From Streptomyces albus subsp. albus (GTDB lineage: Bacteria; Actinomycetota; Actinomycetes; Streptomycetales; Streptomycetaceae), in assembly GCF_000725885.1 (NCBI RefSeq), contig NZ_JODR01000006.1, positions 192,618 through 256,617 on the forward strand: a stretch of 64,000 nt of DNA, written 5' to 3'. Both the position numbers and the translations under genes were made by a program. The notes under the pieces are model-generated. The model worked only from the letters and a program-made list of their open reading frames with translations, did no database searches and was not told the origin of the DNA. Shown piece after piece: positions 9,981 through 17,627 of this stretch. The first letter of the stretch is position 1. Each line of letters begins with the position of its first letter.

Positions 9981-9986
9981 ATTATA
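9981..9986 (-). promoter_or_regulatory. Candidate -10 element (TATAAT) of conflict operon
   Basis: A perfect TATAAT on the minus strand in otherwise very GC-rich DNA, 27 bases ahead of ATG 9954. It would start transcription near 9974 and leave a leader of about 20 bases containing the ribosome site. No good -35 is present at the usual distance; GGGACC with an 18-base spacer is the nearest candidate. Confidence 0.5.
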
Positions 9987-10036
9987 GGGGCCGACCGTGT
10001 GCCAGGTCCCGTGTTACGGCGGGCAGTTGAGACGGC

Positions 10037-10071
10037 GGGTCCCGTCCGGTGCGGCGTTCCGGACGGGGCCC
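10037..10071 (-). terminator. Stem-loop terminator after rpmF
   Basis: A 13-base-pair stem with one mismatch (arms 10037-10049 and 10059-10071) and a 9-base loop, starting about 40 bases past the L32 stop. It separates rpmF from the hydrolase operon. No U-tract, as is usual in Streptomyces. Confidence 0.65.
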
Positions 10072-10111
10072 GGGGGCGGGATCGAGGGGCGGGGCCGGGC
10101 CGGGGGCGGCC

Positions 10112-10282
10112 TCAGTCCTCCGGCCGCAGCAGCCCCCGCTGGTAGGCCTTCACCAGCTGCTGCGGCACCCGGTGGACCTTTCCGTCGAGGACGACGGGGA
10201 CCAGCTGCGGTGCCGTTGCCTTCCACTGGGCGCGGCGGTGGCGGGTGTTGCTGCGGGACATCTTCCGTTTGGGGACGGCCAC
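10112..10282 (-). CDS. rpmF: 50S ribosomal protein L32, cysteine-free (zinc-independent) paralogue
   Basis: A 56-residue protein starting at GTG 10282 with AGGAGG six bases upstream. It opens with [20 protein letters not shown], the signature of bacterial L32, which binds 23S rRNA in the large subunit. Zinc-ribbon L32 carries a CxxC pair after this region; here there is no cysteine at all. Such C-minus ribosomal paralogues are known in Streptomyces to replace the zinc-binding form when zinc is scarce, under Zur control, and a Zur-like box lies upstream at 10320-10334. It is monocistronic, with a terminator after it. Confidence 0.9.
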   Translation of the reverse strand: MAVPKRKMSRSNTRHRRAQWKATAPQLVPVVLDGKVHRVPQQLVKAYQRGLLRPED

Positions 10283-10319
10283 GGGAACCTCCTGGGGGTG
10301 CGGGACGCCGCCAGGTTAT

Positions 10320-10334
10320 TGAAAACGGTTCCCA
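10320..10334. promoter_or_regulatory. Candidate Zur operator upstream of rpmF
   Basis: TGAAAACGGTTCCCA, an imperfect 7-1-7 inverted repeat 37 bases before the L32 start. It agrees with the actinobacterial Zur consensus TGAAAATGATTTTCA at 11 of 15 positions as I recall it, with both outer ends (TGA and CA) conserved. The local sequence is unusually AT-rich for this window. Confidence 0.6.
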
Positions 10335-10376
10335 GTATCAAATCCGGGCCGCCTCGCCCCGCCGTCCCCGCCCCGG

Positions 10377-11285
10377 TCACCCCGCCGTTGCCGCGGCGGC
10401 CAGCATCTGTGCCACCTCCGGCCGCCGGGCCAGCGAGGGCTGGGCGCCGCGCCGAGTGGTGCTGACCGCCGCCGCGGCACACGCCCAGCGCACCGCCCGC
10501 TCCAGGCCGTCCCCCTCGGCGAGGGCGACCGCCAGGGCACCGCAGAAGGCGTCACCCGCGGCGGTGGTGTCCACGGCCGGCACCCGGCAGGCGGGCACGT
10601 GGAGGTGGGCGCGGCCCTCCACCAGCAGCACACCGTCCCCGCCGAGGGTGACGGCGACGGCACCGGCCCCGGTCAGCTCCCGGGCAGCCGCGGCCACCTC
10701 CTCCGTCGTGCCCGGCACGGGACGGCCGGTGAGCGCCGCCAGTTCGGTGCGGTTCGGCACGAGCAGATCCACACCGGGCGGGACGACGGCGCCGGCAACT
10801 GCGGGCGCCGGGTTGTACAGCACCGTGCCGCCGGCCAGCCGGACGGCCGCGTGGTTGGCCTCGTCGGGCACCTCCTGCTGGAGGACGGTGACCGAGGCGG
10901 AACGCAGCAGCTCCGCCGCGCCCTCGCAGTCGGCGGCCCCCAGCCGGGCGTTGGCGCCGGGGCTGACCACGATGGTGTTCTCGCCGCCCGGGTCCACCGT
11001 GATGAGGGCGTGCCCGGTCGGCGCCCCGCCGGTGACCGTGACGTGGCGGGTGTCCACCCCGGCCTCGCCGAGGGCGGAGCGCAGCGCGCCGCCCGCCGGG
11101 TCGTCACCGACGCGGCCGACCATGGCGACGGCGGCGCCCAGCCGGGCGGCGGCCACCGCCTGGTTGGCACCCTTGCCGCCGGGATGGCGGGCCAGGTCGC
11201 CGCCGAGCACGGTCTCGCCGGGTACGGGATGGTGGGGTGCCGGGACGACGAGGTCCTGGTTGAGGCTGCCGACGACTGCGATCAC
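10377..11285 (-). CDS. rbsK: Ribokinase (PfkB family)
   Basis: A 302-residue PfkB-family sugar kinase from GTG 11285 (ribosome site AAGGAAG), a standard length for ribokinase. It phosphorylates D-ribose to ribose 5-phosphate with ATP. The substrate-site motif GGKGANQ lies at 36-42 after the N-terminal VVGSLNQDL. The ATP/anion-hole motif DTTAAGDAF lies at 239-247, with catalytic Asp245. It sits last in a leftward group behind a nucleoside hydrolase and an MFS transporter, so it probably handles ribose released from nucleosides. A longer frame reaching 11420 is rejected because that part lies inside the transporter gene and is low-complexity. Confidence 0.9.
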   Translation of the reverse strand: MIAVVGSLNQDLVVPAPHHPVPGETVLGGDLARHPGGKGANQAVAAARLGAAVAMVGRVGDDPAGGALRSALGEAGVDTRHVTVTGGAPTGHALITVDPGGENTIVVSPGANARLGAADCEGAAELLRSASVTVLQQEVPDEANHAAVRLAGGTVLYNPAPAVAGAVVPPGVDLLVPNRTELAALTGRPVPGTTEEVAAAARELTGAGAVAVTLGGDGVLLVEGRAHLHVPACRVPAVDTTAAGDAFCGALAVALAEGDGLERAVRWACAAAAVSTTRRGAQPSLARRPEVAQMLAAAATAG

Positions 11286-11361
11286 GGTGCATCTTCCTTG
11301 CGGGGAACGGGACGGTACGTGAGGTGCGGGCGGGACCCGGGGTGGGGCGGCGGCCCCGCCG

Positions 11362-12783
11362 TCACGGGGCGACTTCCGCCTCACGGGGGCGCGGGATGAG
11401 GAACGAGACCGCGTACGCACCGGCGACGACCACGGCCCCGGTGAGCATGGCGGTCACGTACCCGGCGGACGAGGAGCTGCCCTGCGGGCTGCCGGAGACC
11501 TGGACGGCGGACAGCAGCGCGAAGCTCAGCCCCGCGCCCAGCCCGAACGCGGCCGAGATCAGGCCGGGCAGGAAGCCGGGGTGGTCCTTGGGCGCCAGGA
11601 CGACACCGAGCAGATTGAGCACAATGTTGGCCATGCCCGCGTACGTGACGCCGAGCAGCACCGTGCAGGCGGCCATCACCGGCAGCGAGTGGACGCCCAC
11701 CAGCGCCATCACGACGATCACCACCAGACTGCCCAGCAGTCCCCAGCGCAGCATCCGGCCGTAGCCGACGAGGGGCGCCAGCCGGCCCGTGAAGGGGCCG
11801 ACGAGCCAGCCCACCAGGGCGAACGGGGTGAGGAAGACCAGGGACGCCATACCGGCACCCATCCCGAAACCGGCCTTCTCGTTCTGCACGAACGACATGA
11901 GCACGCCGTTGACGGTCGCGAAGACCCCGACGAGGGTGAGCAGCGTGGTCAGCAGCGGTGCCCACGTGGTGCGCTGCCGCAGATCACTGATCCGCACCAG
12001 GGGATGCCTGCTTCCCTTCTCCACCTTCCAGAACGCCGCGAACGCGACGACGGCCAGCACCAGTTCCCCGGCCGCCAGCGGCCAGTTGGCACCGCCCAGC
12101 TTCTGGGCCTGGTCGACGGCGAGCAGCAGCGCCGCGACGCTGATGACGACGGGCGGCACGCCCAGCCAGTCCATCGGGGTCCCCGCGGACGGACGGGACT
12201 CCGGACAGCCCAGCGTGACGGCCACCACCGCGACGACCGCGACCACGGCGATCACCCAGAAGATGCTGCGGAAGCCGAAGTGGGTGGCGAGCCAGCCGCC
12301 GGCCAGCGCGTCCACGCCGGCGATACCGCCGTTGACGGCGGTGACCACGCCCATGAGGGTGCCGAACCGCTTCGGGTCGGTGATCTCCGAGCGCAGCATC
12401 AGCAAGGAGATCTGCACGACCGGGCCCGAGACGCCCTGGATCACGCGGGCGATGTCGAGCACCGCGATGTTCGGGGCCAGTGCGGCCAGTACCGTTCCGG
12501 CGGCCAGGACGACGAGCATCCACCGCAGGACGCGGCGGCGGCCGGCGATGTCGCTGAAGCGGGGCAGGAAGAGGGAGAACATCGCGCACGCGGTGAAGAA
12601 GGCCGTCTGCGACAGTCCGGTGCCGGCCTCGTCGGTGCGCAGCTCGCGCGCCATGGTGACCAGCGCGGGGCTGAGCATGCCCGCGTTGAGCTGGAACGCC
12701 ACGCAGGCGGTGAGCAGCGCCGTCATCAGCGCCGCGGTTCCGGCCGCCGTCTTCGCCGGCCGGGCGGTCAGGTCAGGAGTCAT
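11362..12783 (-). CDS. MFS transporter, probably for nucleosides or their products
   Basis: The 473-residue membrane protein has about 12-14 hydrophobic helices and the Major Facilitator loop motif after TM2 (DIAGRRRVLR). Its overall look is that of the DHA2-like actinobacterial MFS group, whose members often act as drug or metabolite exporters. Its place between nucleoside hydrolase (9-base gap) and ribokinase suggests instead uptake of nucleosides or ribose, which is inference from context only. ATG 12783 has only a weak purine-rich ribosome site. Confidence 0.8.
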   Translation of the reverse strand: MTPDLTARPAKTAAGTAALMTALLTACVAFQLNAGMLSPALVTMARELRTDEAGTGLSQTAFFTACAMFSLFLPRFSDIAGRRRVLRWMLVVLAAGTVLAALAPNIAVLDIARVIQGVSGPVVQISLLMLRSEITDPKRFGTLMGVVTAVNGGIAGVDALAGGWLATHFGFRSIFWVIAVVAVVAVVAVTLGCPESRPSAGTPMDWLGVPPVVISVAALLLAVDQAQKLGGANWPLAAGELVLAVVAFAAFWKVEKGSRHPLVRISDLRQRTTWAPLLTTLLTLVGVFATVNGVLMSFVQNEKAGFGMGAGMASLVFLTPFALVGWLVGPFTGRLAPLVGYGRMLRWGLLGSLVVIVVMALVGVHSLPVMAACTVLLGVTYAGMANIVLNLLGVVLAPKDHPGFLPGLISAAFGLGAGLSFALLSAVQVSGSPQGSSSSAGYVTAMLTGAVVVAGAYAVSFLIPRPREAEVAP

Positions 12784-12792
12784 CGCCGCGTC

Positions 12793-13764
12793 TCACTTCC
12801 GTGTCTCGCACAGCCGCTCGACCAGCAGCGCGGGGAAGGTGCCGTCGGTCTCCAGGACGACCGCCGCGTTGGCGCCGGGCTGTTCGGGGTAGCCGCGGTG
12901 GATGCCGCGGGTGTCGGCGACGAGCGCGCCGCGGGCCGCGCCGTCCGCGGTGTCGACGGTGACGTGCAGCCGGGGGGCGAGCGTCGGGGTGACCTCGCCG
13001 ACGGCGATACCGGCGGCGAGCGGGTCGTGACAGGCCGAGCCGCGGAAGGGCAGGGCCGTCTCCTCGTGGAAGGTGAAGTAGAAGTCGAGGATCTCACCGG
13101 CGAGGCGGCTGACGGGGCTGCCGTTGTCGAGCAGTCGCAGGCGGTGCTCCTCGGTGAGGTTCTCCCGCATGGTCACGTCGAGCGGGACGAGGGTGAGGTC
13201 CCAGTCGGCGGCCAGGACCAGCGCGGCGGCCTCCGGGTCGTGTCCGATGTTGGCCTCGGCGACGGGGCTGATGTTGCCGGGGTGGTGGACGGCGCCGCCC
13301 ATCACGGTGACCCGGCCGATCATCTCGGGCAGCCGGGGCTCCTTGCGCAGGGCCAGCGCGAGGTTGGTGAGCGGGGCGGTGGCGAGGATGTCGAGCCCGC
13401 CCGGGGCCCGGCGGGCGGTGTCGATGATGAGGTCGGCGGCGTGGCGCGGGTCCGGTGCGGCGGCGGGTTCGGGGAGTTCGACGCCGCCCAGCCCGCCGTC
13501 GCCGTGCACGAATCCGGCCTCGGGGTGGACGTCGCCGCGCAGGGTGGCGCCGGCGCCCGCCGCCACGGGTATGCGGGTGCGGCCTGCCGCCTCCAGCACC
13601 TGGAGGGTGTTGCGGGCGGCCCGCTCGGCGCTGGTGTTGCCCGCGACGGTGGTGACGGCGCACAGGTCCACGCCGGGGGTCTGACAGAGGTAGAGGAGCG
13701 CGACGGCGTCGTCGATGCCGGTGTCGCAGTCCATGAGCAGCGGGCGGGGTGCGGTGAGGGGCAT
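12793..13764 (-). CDS. Nucleoside hydrolase (IunH family)
   Basis: 323 residues, the usual size for the inosine-uridine nucleoside hydrolase family, which cleaves N-ribosides to base and ribose. The calcium- and ribose-binding N-terminal cluster DCDTGIDDA is at residues 12-20 (Asp12, Asp14, Asp18, Asp19), and a conserved HDPLA segment lies near residue 248. No signal peptide, so it is cytosolic. It is the first gene of the nucleoside hydrolase-MFS-ribokinase group. A palindromic operator candidate lies about 140 bases upstream, near a divergent GntR regulator. Base specificity (purine or pyrimidine) cannot be read from sequence. Confidence 0.9.
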   Translation of the reverse strand: MPLTAPRPLLMDCDTGIDDAVALLYLCQTPGVDLCAVTTVAGNTSAERAARNTLQVLEAAGRTRIPVAAGAGATLRGDVHPEAGFVHGDGGLGGVELPEPAAAPDPRHAADLIIDTARRAPGGLDILATAPLTNLALALRKEPRLPEMIGRVTVMGGAVHHPGNISPVAEANIGHDPEAAALVLAADWDLTLVPLDVTMRENLTEEHRLRLLDNGSPVSRLAGEILDFYFTFHEETALPFRGSACHDPLAAGIAVGEVTPTLAPRLHVTVDTADGAARGALVADTRGIHRGYPEQPGANAAVVLETDGTFPALLVERLCETRK

Positions 13765-14147
13765 GGGGCGTTCTTTCGGACTGAGGGGGTCGGGTGGGGG
13801 CGCGCGGCCGGGGACCGGGTGGGGCGTCGGGTGCGGTGTCGGGCCGTGCCGGGCGAGGGCCGGGGCACAGCGGAGCCGCAGGAGACGATCACTCCAGAGG
13901 GAGATTGTCTGACAATTTCTTGGGCGTGAGAGTAACGACGCCCCGCCCCCGGCACAAGGGGTCCGCAGCGGACGACCGGGGAGCCCCCACCCGGAAAACC
14001 GCGCCGCGAGGTGACGAAGCGACCCCGCTCCCCCACCGCGCGGACGGTCGCCACCAGGGCGTTAGGCTGGGAACACACGCGCGGCCCGCCGGGGAAGCTC
14101 CCGATGCGGCCGGCGAAATAGGTCAGACAAAACAGGAGAGAGCCTCG
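13765..14147. other. Divergent control region of nucleoside operon and GntR gene
   Basis: 383 bases without a gene. It separates the leftward nucleoside hydrolase from the rightward GntR regulator and holds the palindrome at 13904-13916 and a second partial copy at 14122-14130. Long frames here are shadows. Confidence 0.6.
13904..13916. promoter_or_regulatory. Candidate GntR operator (perfect 6-1-6 palindrome)
   Basis: ATTGTCTGACAAT is a perfect inverted repeat with one central base, the normal shape of a GntR-family operator, in a locally AT-rich patch. Nine bases of it (GTCAGACAA) recur at 14122-14130, just before the ribosome site of the GntR gene, which suggests coupled control of the operon and autoregulation. 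Confidence 0.6.
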
Positions 14148-14918
14148 ATGCCTCGACAGGGAGACCGCCGGCACTCACCCCGGGTCGAGCTCTACGAGCG
14201 CATCGTCGCCGCCATCGACGACGGCACCTTCCCGCCCGGGGCCAAACTGCCGCCCGAACCGGAGCTGGCCGCGCTCCTGGGAGTGAGCCGGCCGGGGCTG
14301 CGCGAGGTGCTGATCCTCCTCCAGGAGGACGGCGTGATCACCCGCCGGCAGGGAGCGGGCAGCACCGTCAACCAACTGCCGCCGGCCCCGGGCCTGGAGC
14401 GGCTGCTCCCGGTGGAGACGCTGCTGGGCCCCGGCACCGTACGCTGCCACCGGCGCGCGGTCGAACTGGAGGAGCCCACCGACTTCTCGGGATACCACCT
14501 GCGGCTGGCACCCGCCGAACGCGCCTGCTTCTGGGAGACCGTGGTGGAGGTGGACGGTGCGGCGGCGTGCTTCGCGCACGAGTGGGCCGCGGACCGGTCG
14601 GCACTGCGCGCGGCGGACCCCGCGCTGGCCGCCGCGCTCGGCGATCCCCCGAAGGCTCCGGCGCGCCCCGGGGACGGCGACGGGCCGGCCACCACGATGC
14701 TGGCCGCGTTCCTGGACACCGGCTGCGCCCTCACCGCGCGCGGCACGCTGGGCGCCACGGTGCTGGGCAAGGAGAGGGGCGAGGCCATATCCCGCCCGCC
14801 GGAGACCCCGGCGATGCTGCTCACCCAGACCGTCTCGGCCGCCGGCCGCCCCGTGCTGGCGGCCAAGTACCTCTTCCCCTCGGGAGCCCCGCTGCTCTCC
14901 CTGACACCACGCCGCTGA
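14148..14918 (+). CDS. GntR-family transcriptional regulator
   Basis: A 256-residue regulator from ATG 14148 with AGGAG eight bases upstream. Residues ~12-75 are a GntR winged helix-turn-helix (RVELYERIVAAIDDGTFPPG, then PEPELAALLGVSRPGLREVL). The C-terminal ~150 residues look like the UTRA effector-binding fold: they follow a linker and contain RLAPAERACFWETVVEVDG. It is divergent from the nucleoside hydrolase operon and probably represses it in response to a nucleoside or sugar phosphate. A longer upstream frame exists, but it crosses the operator region and has no ribosome site. Confidence 0.8.
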   Translation: MPRQGDRRHSPRVELYERIVAAIDDGTFPPGAKLPPEPELAALLGVSRPGLREVLILLQEDGVITRRQGAGSTVNQLPPAPGLERLLPVETLLGPGTVRCHRRAVELEEPTDFSGYHLRLAPAERACFWETVVEVDGAAACFAHEWAADRSALRAADPALAAALGDPPKAPARPGDGDGPATTMLAAFLDTGCALTARGTLGATVLGKERGEAISRPPETPAMLLTQTVSAAGRPVLAAKYLFPSGAPLLSLTPRR

Positions 14919-14940
14919 ACGGCACTCCCCCGACAGGGAA

Positions 14941-14969
14941 ACGGCCCGCGCGCCCGGTGCGCGGGCCGT
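14941..14969 (+). terminator. Terminator after GntR gene
   Basis: Perfect 11-base-pair stem (ACGGCCCGCGC with GCGCGGGCCGT) around a 7-base loop, 22 bases past the GntR stop. Confidence 0.8.
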
Positions 14970-15050
14970 CGTCGTCCGGCCGGTGCCGGTGGCCGTTGTG
15001 GCGGGGAAACCGTTCGCCCCGTCCGCGGCGCCTCCCCTACCGTCGGGGCC

Positions 15051-15494
15051 ATGGCTTTCGGAAACCCCGCGACGTACCGCTCGCACCACGTCTGCGTCCG
15101 CTGCCGGTCGTCGTACAAACGCAACGGCCCGCCCGCGCCGTGTCCCGGGTGCGGCGAGCGGCTGGTGGACGCGGGGGTGTGTCTGGCGGTGCCGGCGCGG
15201 CGGGACCGGAGGGGCTGGCGGGCACTGGCCGCCGTGCTCGACGCGGGGCTGCGGTTCCATCCGGCGTGCGGCTGCTGCTACTCGGGCCCCGGCTACCGCC
15301 CCCGCACCGTGCCCGAGGTGCGGGAGCGGCTGACGGTGGCGGCCCGCAGCGGGCTGCCACCGGCTCAACTGCTCGCCCTGGCCGATCCGGCCGACGCAGC
15401 CGGGGCGGTCGGATCGGCGCGTGCTGGCGGCCGGGGTGTCAGTCGGTCAGTTCCGCGTACCGCCGGGCGAGTTCGGCGCGGCCCTGCTCGGTGA
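15051..15494 (+). CDS. Small zinc-ribbon protein of unknown function
   Basis: A 147-residue protein with two knuckles, CVRC (15-18) and CPGC (31-34), forming a probable zinc ribbon in the first 40 residues. A second Cys-rich patch ACGCCYSGPGY follows near residue 80. Similar short Streptomyces proteins are, as I recall, sometimes mislabelled as deoxyxylulose-phosphate synthase; nothing here supports that enzyme. The last ~25 residues are Arg-rich and lie antisense to the end of the allantoicase gene, overlapping it by about 56 bases, so the natural stop may be elsewhere. Confidence 0.6.
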   Translation: MAFGNPATYRSHHVCVRCRSSYKRNGPPAPCPGCGERLVDAGVCLAVPARRDRRGWRALAAVLDAGLRFHPACGCCYSGPGYRPRTVPEVRERLTVAARSGLPPAQLLALADPADAAGAVGSARAGGRGVSRSVPRTAGRVRRGPAR

Positions 15495-16541
15495 GGCTGC
15501 CGTGCACCCGCAGCCGGGCGATCCCGCCGTCGGGTAGGTGTCCAGCCGGATGTGGGAGGCCGGGACCGGCTGCGGCAGCTTGATGCGGTGCAGGGTGTCG
15601 GGTTCGAGCGGGGTACGGGGCAGGAAGCCGGTCCAGGTCGCGCCGCCGTCGGTGGAGGCCGACAGGGACGCCCACCCGGCGGAGTTGCCGCAGAAGTAGG
15701 AGGTGTCGATCTCGACCGCCCGGATCTCGGCGTGTCCGGTGAGGCGGAAGCGGGCCCAGTCGTGACCGTCGTCGCGACGGCGGCGGCTCTCCCAGCCGTC
15801 CGCCATCTTGCGGGACCGGTCGGGGAGGATCATGTTGGTCTGCGGCGAGAAGAACCGGTCGGAGGCGTCCTCGGCCCTGCCGCCGTTGAGGACGGAGACC
15901 AGGTCGTAGGTGCCCAGCAGGTCCAGCCACTCGGGGTCGGGGACCACCTCGCCGTGCACCCGCAGCCGGGCTATGCCCCCGTCGGGGTACTGGCGCAGCC
16001 GCAGATGGGTGAAGCGGCGCTCGGAGTTCACCTCGAAACCGTTGGCCGCGTGACCGCGGACGCGGGTGCGGGGCACCAGCGGCGTCCATTCCGTGGCCGC
16101 GGACAGCAGGTCCTCGACGGAGGGCGTGCCCGGCAGGGCGGCGGCCTCGACGGAGACGGTCTGCGGGTAGTTGCCCCGGAAGTGCGCGGTGTCCACGATC
16201 AGGCCGCGGACGATGCCGGGGGCGCCGAGGCGGACGAGCGCCCAGTCGTGGTCGTCGGCCGCCGGGTGCGGGGTCTCGCCCTTGGCGCCGCGGCGCCGCC
16301 GCGTCTCCCAGCCGTCCATGATCTTGCCCTTGTGGCCGAAGGCCGCGGGGTCGAAGTGTGGCCGCTCGGGGCTCAGCAGGTTCTCCCGCTCCGCGAAGAA
16401 CTCGTCGTTCGCGGCGACGACACCGGCGCCGAGCCGGCGGTCGGCCAGGTCGACGAGGCCGGTGAAGGCGTGGTCGTCCCGGCGGTAGTCGGCGTACGGG
16501 TCGCCGGAGACGTAGGGCTTGGCGTCGTAGGAGTCGGTCAC
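15439..16541 (-). CDS. alc: Allantoicase, C-terminus interrupted by a one-base frameshift
   Basis: Allantoicase hydrolyses allantoate to ureidoglycolate and urea in purine breakdown. Two homologous beta domains are visible, each with a DGWE(T/S)RRRR loop and a YPDGGIARLRVHG end motif. The open frame from ATG 16541 stays correct to about 15535 and then reads nonsense (TAGSPGCGC...) to a stop at 15447. The neighbouring frame continues the family sequence, DGGIARLRVHGSLTEQ..., to a stop at 15439. Restoring one C in the CTACCCGAC run (minus strand, at 15532-15534) would repair about 367 residues. It may be a sequencing error in a homopolymer or a true mutation that removes the second domain's final motif. 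A LysR gene lies directly upstream. Confidence 0.85.
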
Positions 16542-16622
16542 GCGGTTCCTCTCTCCCGGTGTTCGGTCCTCCGAGAGTGGCCCGCGGCTTCTGTCAGATC
16601 CATCGAAACCTTCTGAGCGTTC

Positions 16623-16641
16623 CGTTCAGTCCAACTGAACG
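16623..16641 (-). terminator. Small hairpin at LysR stop / upstream of allantoicase
   Basis: Perfect 8-base-pair inverted repeat CGTTCAGT-cca-ACTGAACG spanning the LysR stop codon, about 82 bases before the allantoicase start. It could be a weak terminator or an operator for the allantoicase gene. Confidence 0.4.
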
Positions 16642-17537
16642 TTCCGCAGGGCGTCGAGGACCCGTTGCACGCCCGGCCACTCCTCCGCGCCGCGCCGCGT
16701 GGCCGCCACCACGTACCGCCGGGGCCGGTCGCTGCCCAGCACCCGTACGGTCACCCGCGCGGCGTCCGCCGCACCGGTGCCCGCTCCCGCCATGCGGGGC
16801 ACGAGCGCGACGCCCAGCCCGGCGCCGACCAGCGCGAGGATCGCCGCCCAGTCGGCCGCCGCGTGCGCCTGCCGGGGCACGAACCCGGCCGCCTCGCACA
16901 CGGTGGTGGTGATCTGCGACCAGGGCCCGCTGTTCCCGTAGATCCAGGGTTCGTCGGCCAGATCGGCCAGCCGCAGGCTGCGTGCGGCGGCGAGCCGGTG
17001 CCCGGCCGGCAGGGCGATGTCGAGCGGGTCGGTGTGCACGGCGAGGTGGGTGAAGCGGGCGTCCCGGGCGGGCGGGGCGTGGGCGGCCAGGGACAGCGCC
17101 AGATCCACGGCGCCGTCGGCGAGCAGGTCGTAGACCTCGGCGGCCTCCGCCTCGCGTACGCGGATGCGCAGGTCCGGGTGGGTGGTGCGGAGCGCGGCGA
17201 TGGCGGGCACGACGAGCGCGGGGATCGCGGTGCTGAACGCGCCCAGCCGCACCTGTCCCGCCTCGCCGCGTACGTGGCCGGCCAGTGCCGCATCGGCCCG
17301 CTCCAGTTCGGCGAAGACGCTTTCGGCGTGGTGCAGGACCAGTTCGGCGGCGGGGGTGAGCCGCACCCGGCGGCCGTGGGCTTCCAGCAGGGTGACCCCG
17401 AGCTGTCTGCTGAGCCCGGTGAGCTGCTGCGAGACAGCCGACGGCGTCATGAACAGCGCCTCGGCCGCCGCCGTGACGGTTCCCACGTCGGCGAGCGTGC
17501 GCAGGACGCGGAGCTTCTTGAGGTCCCACTCGGTCAT
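16626..17537 (-). CDS. LysR-family transcriptional regulator
   Basis: A 303-residue LysR protein: N-terminal winged helix (residues 7-65, VLRTLADVGTVTAAAEALFMTPSAVSQQL) followed by a periplasmic-binding-like effector domain. The length is typical. It is transcribed leftward between a carboxylesterase (90 bases upstream) and allantoicase (84 bases downstream), so the target may be allantoicase or the esterase/transporter pair. The effector is unknown. Confidence 0.85.
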   Translation of the reverse strand: MTEWDLKKLRVLRTLADVGTVTAAAEALFMTPSAVSQQLTGLSRQLGVTLLEAHGRRVRLTPAAELVLHHAESVFAELERADAALAGHVRGEAGQVRLGAFSTAIPALVVPAIAALRTTHPDLRIRVREAEAAEVYDLLADGAVDLALSLAAHAPPARDARFTHLAVHTDPLDIALPAGHRLAAARSLRLADLADEPWIYGNSGPWSQITTTVCEAAGFVPRQAHAAADWAAILALVGAGLGVALVPRMAGAGTGAADAARVTVRVLGSDRPRRYVVAATRRGAEEWPGVQRVLDALRNVQLD

Positions 17538-17627
17538 GGCGGCACGCTATGCGCGGCGCCCGGGCGCACGTACGGCGGCCCGGCACCCGGTGGGCTGCGT
17601 ACCGTGCCGCCGTGCCGGACTCCCCTG

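Noticed and set aside
13124..13684. Possible gene antisense to nucleoside hydrolase
   Set aside because: Ser/Arg/Ala-rich shadow without homology or ribosome site.
11581..13929. 782-residue plus-strand frame across MFS and nucleoside hydrolase
   Set aside because: His/Asp/Gln/Gly-rich antisense shadow; the minus-strand proteins have clear family motifs.
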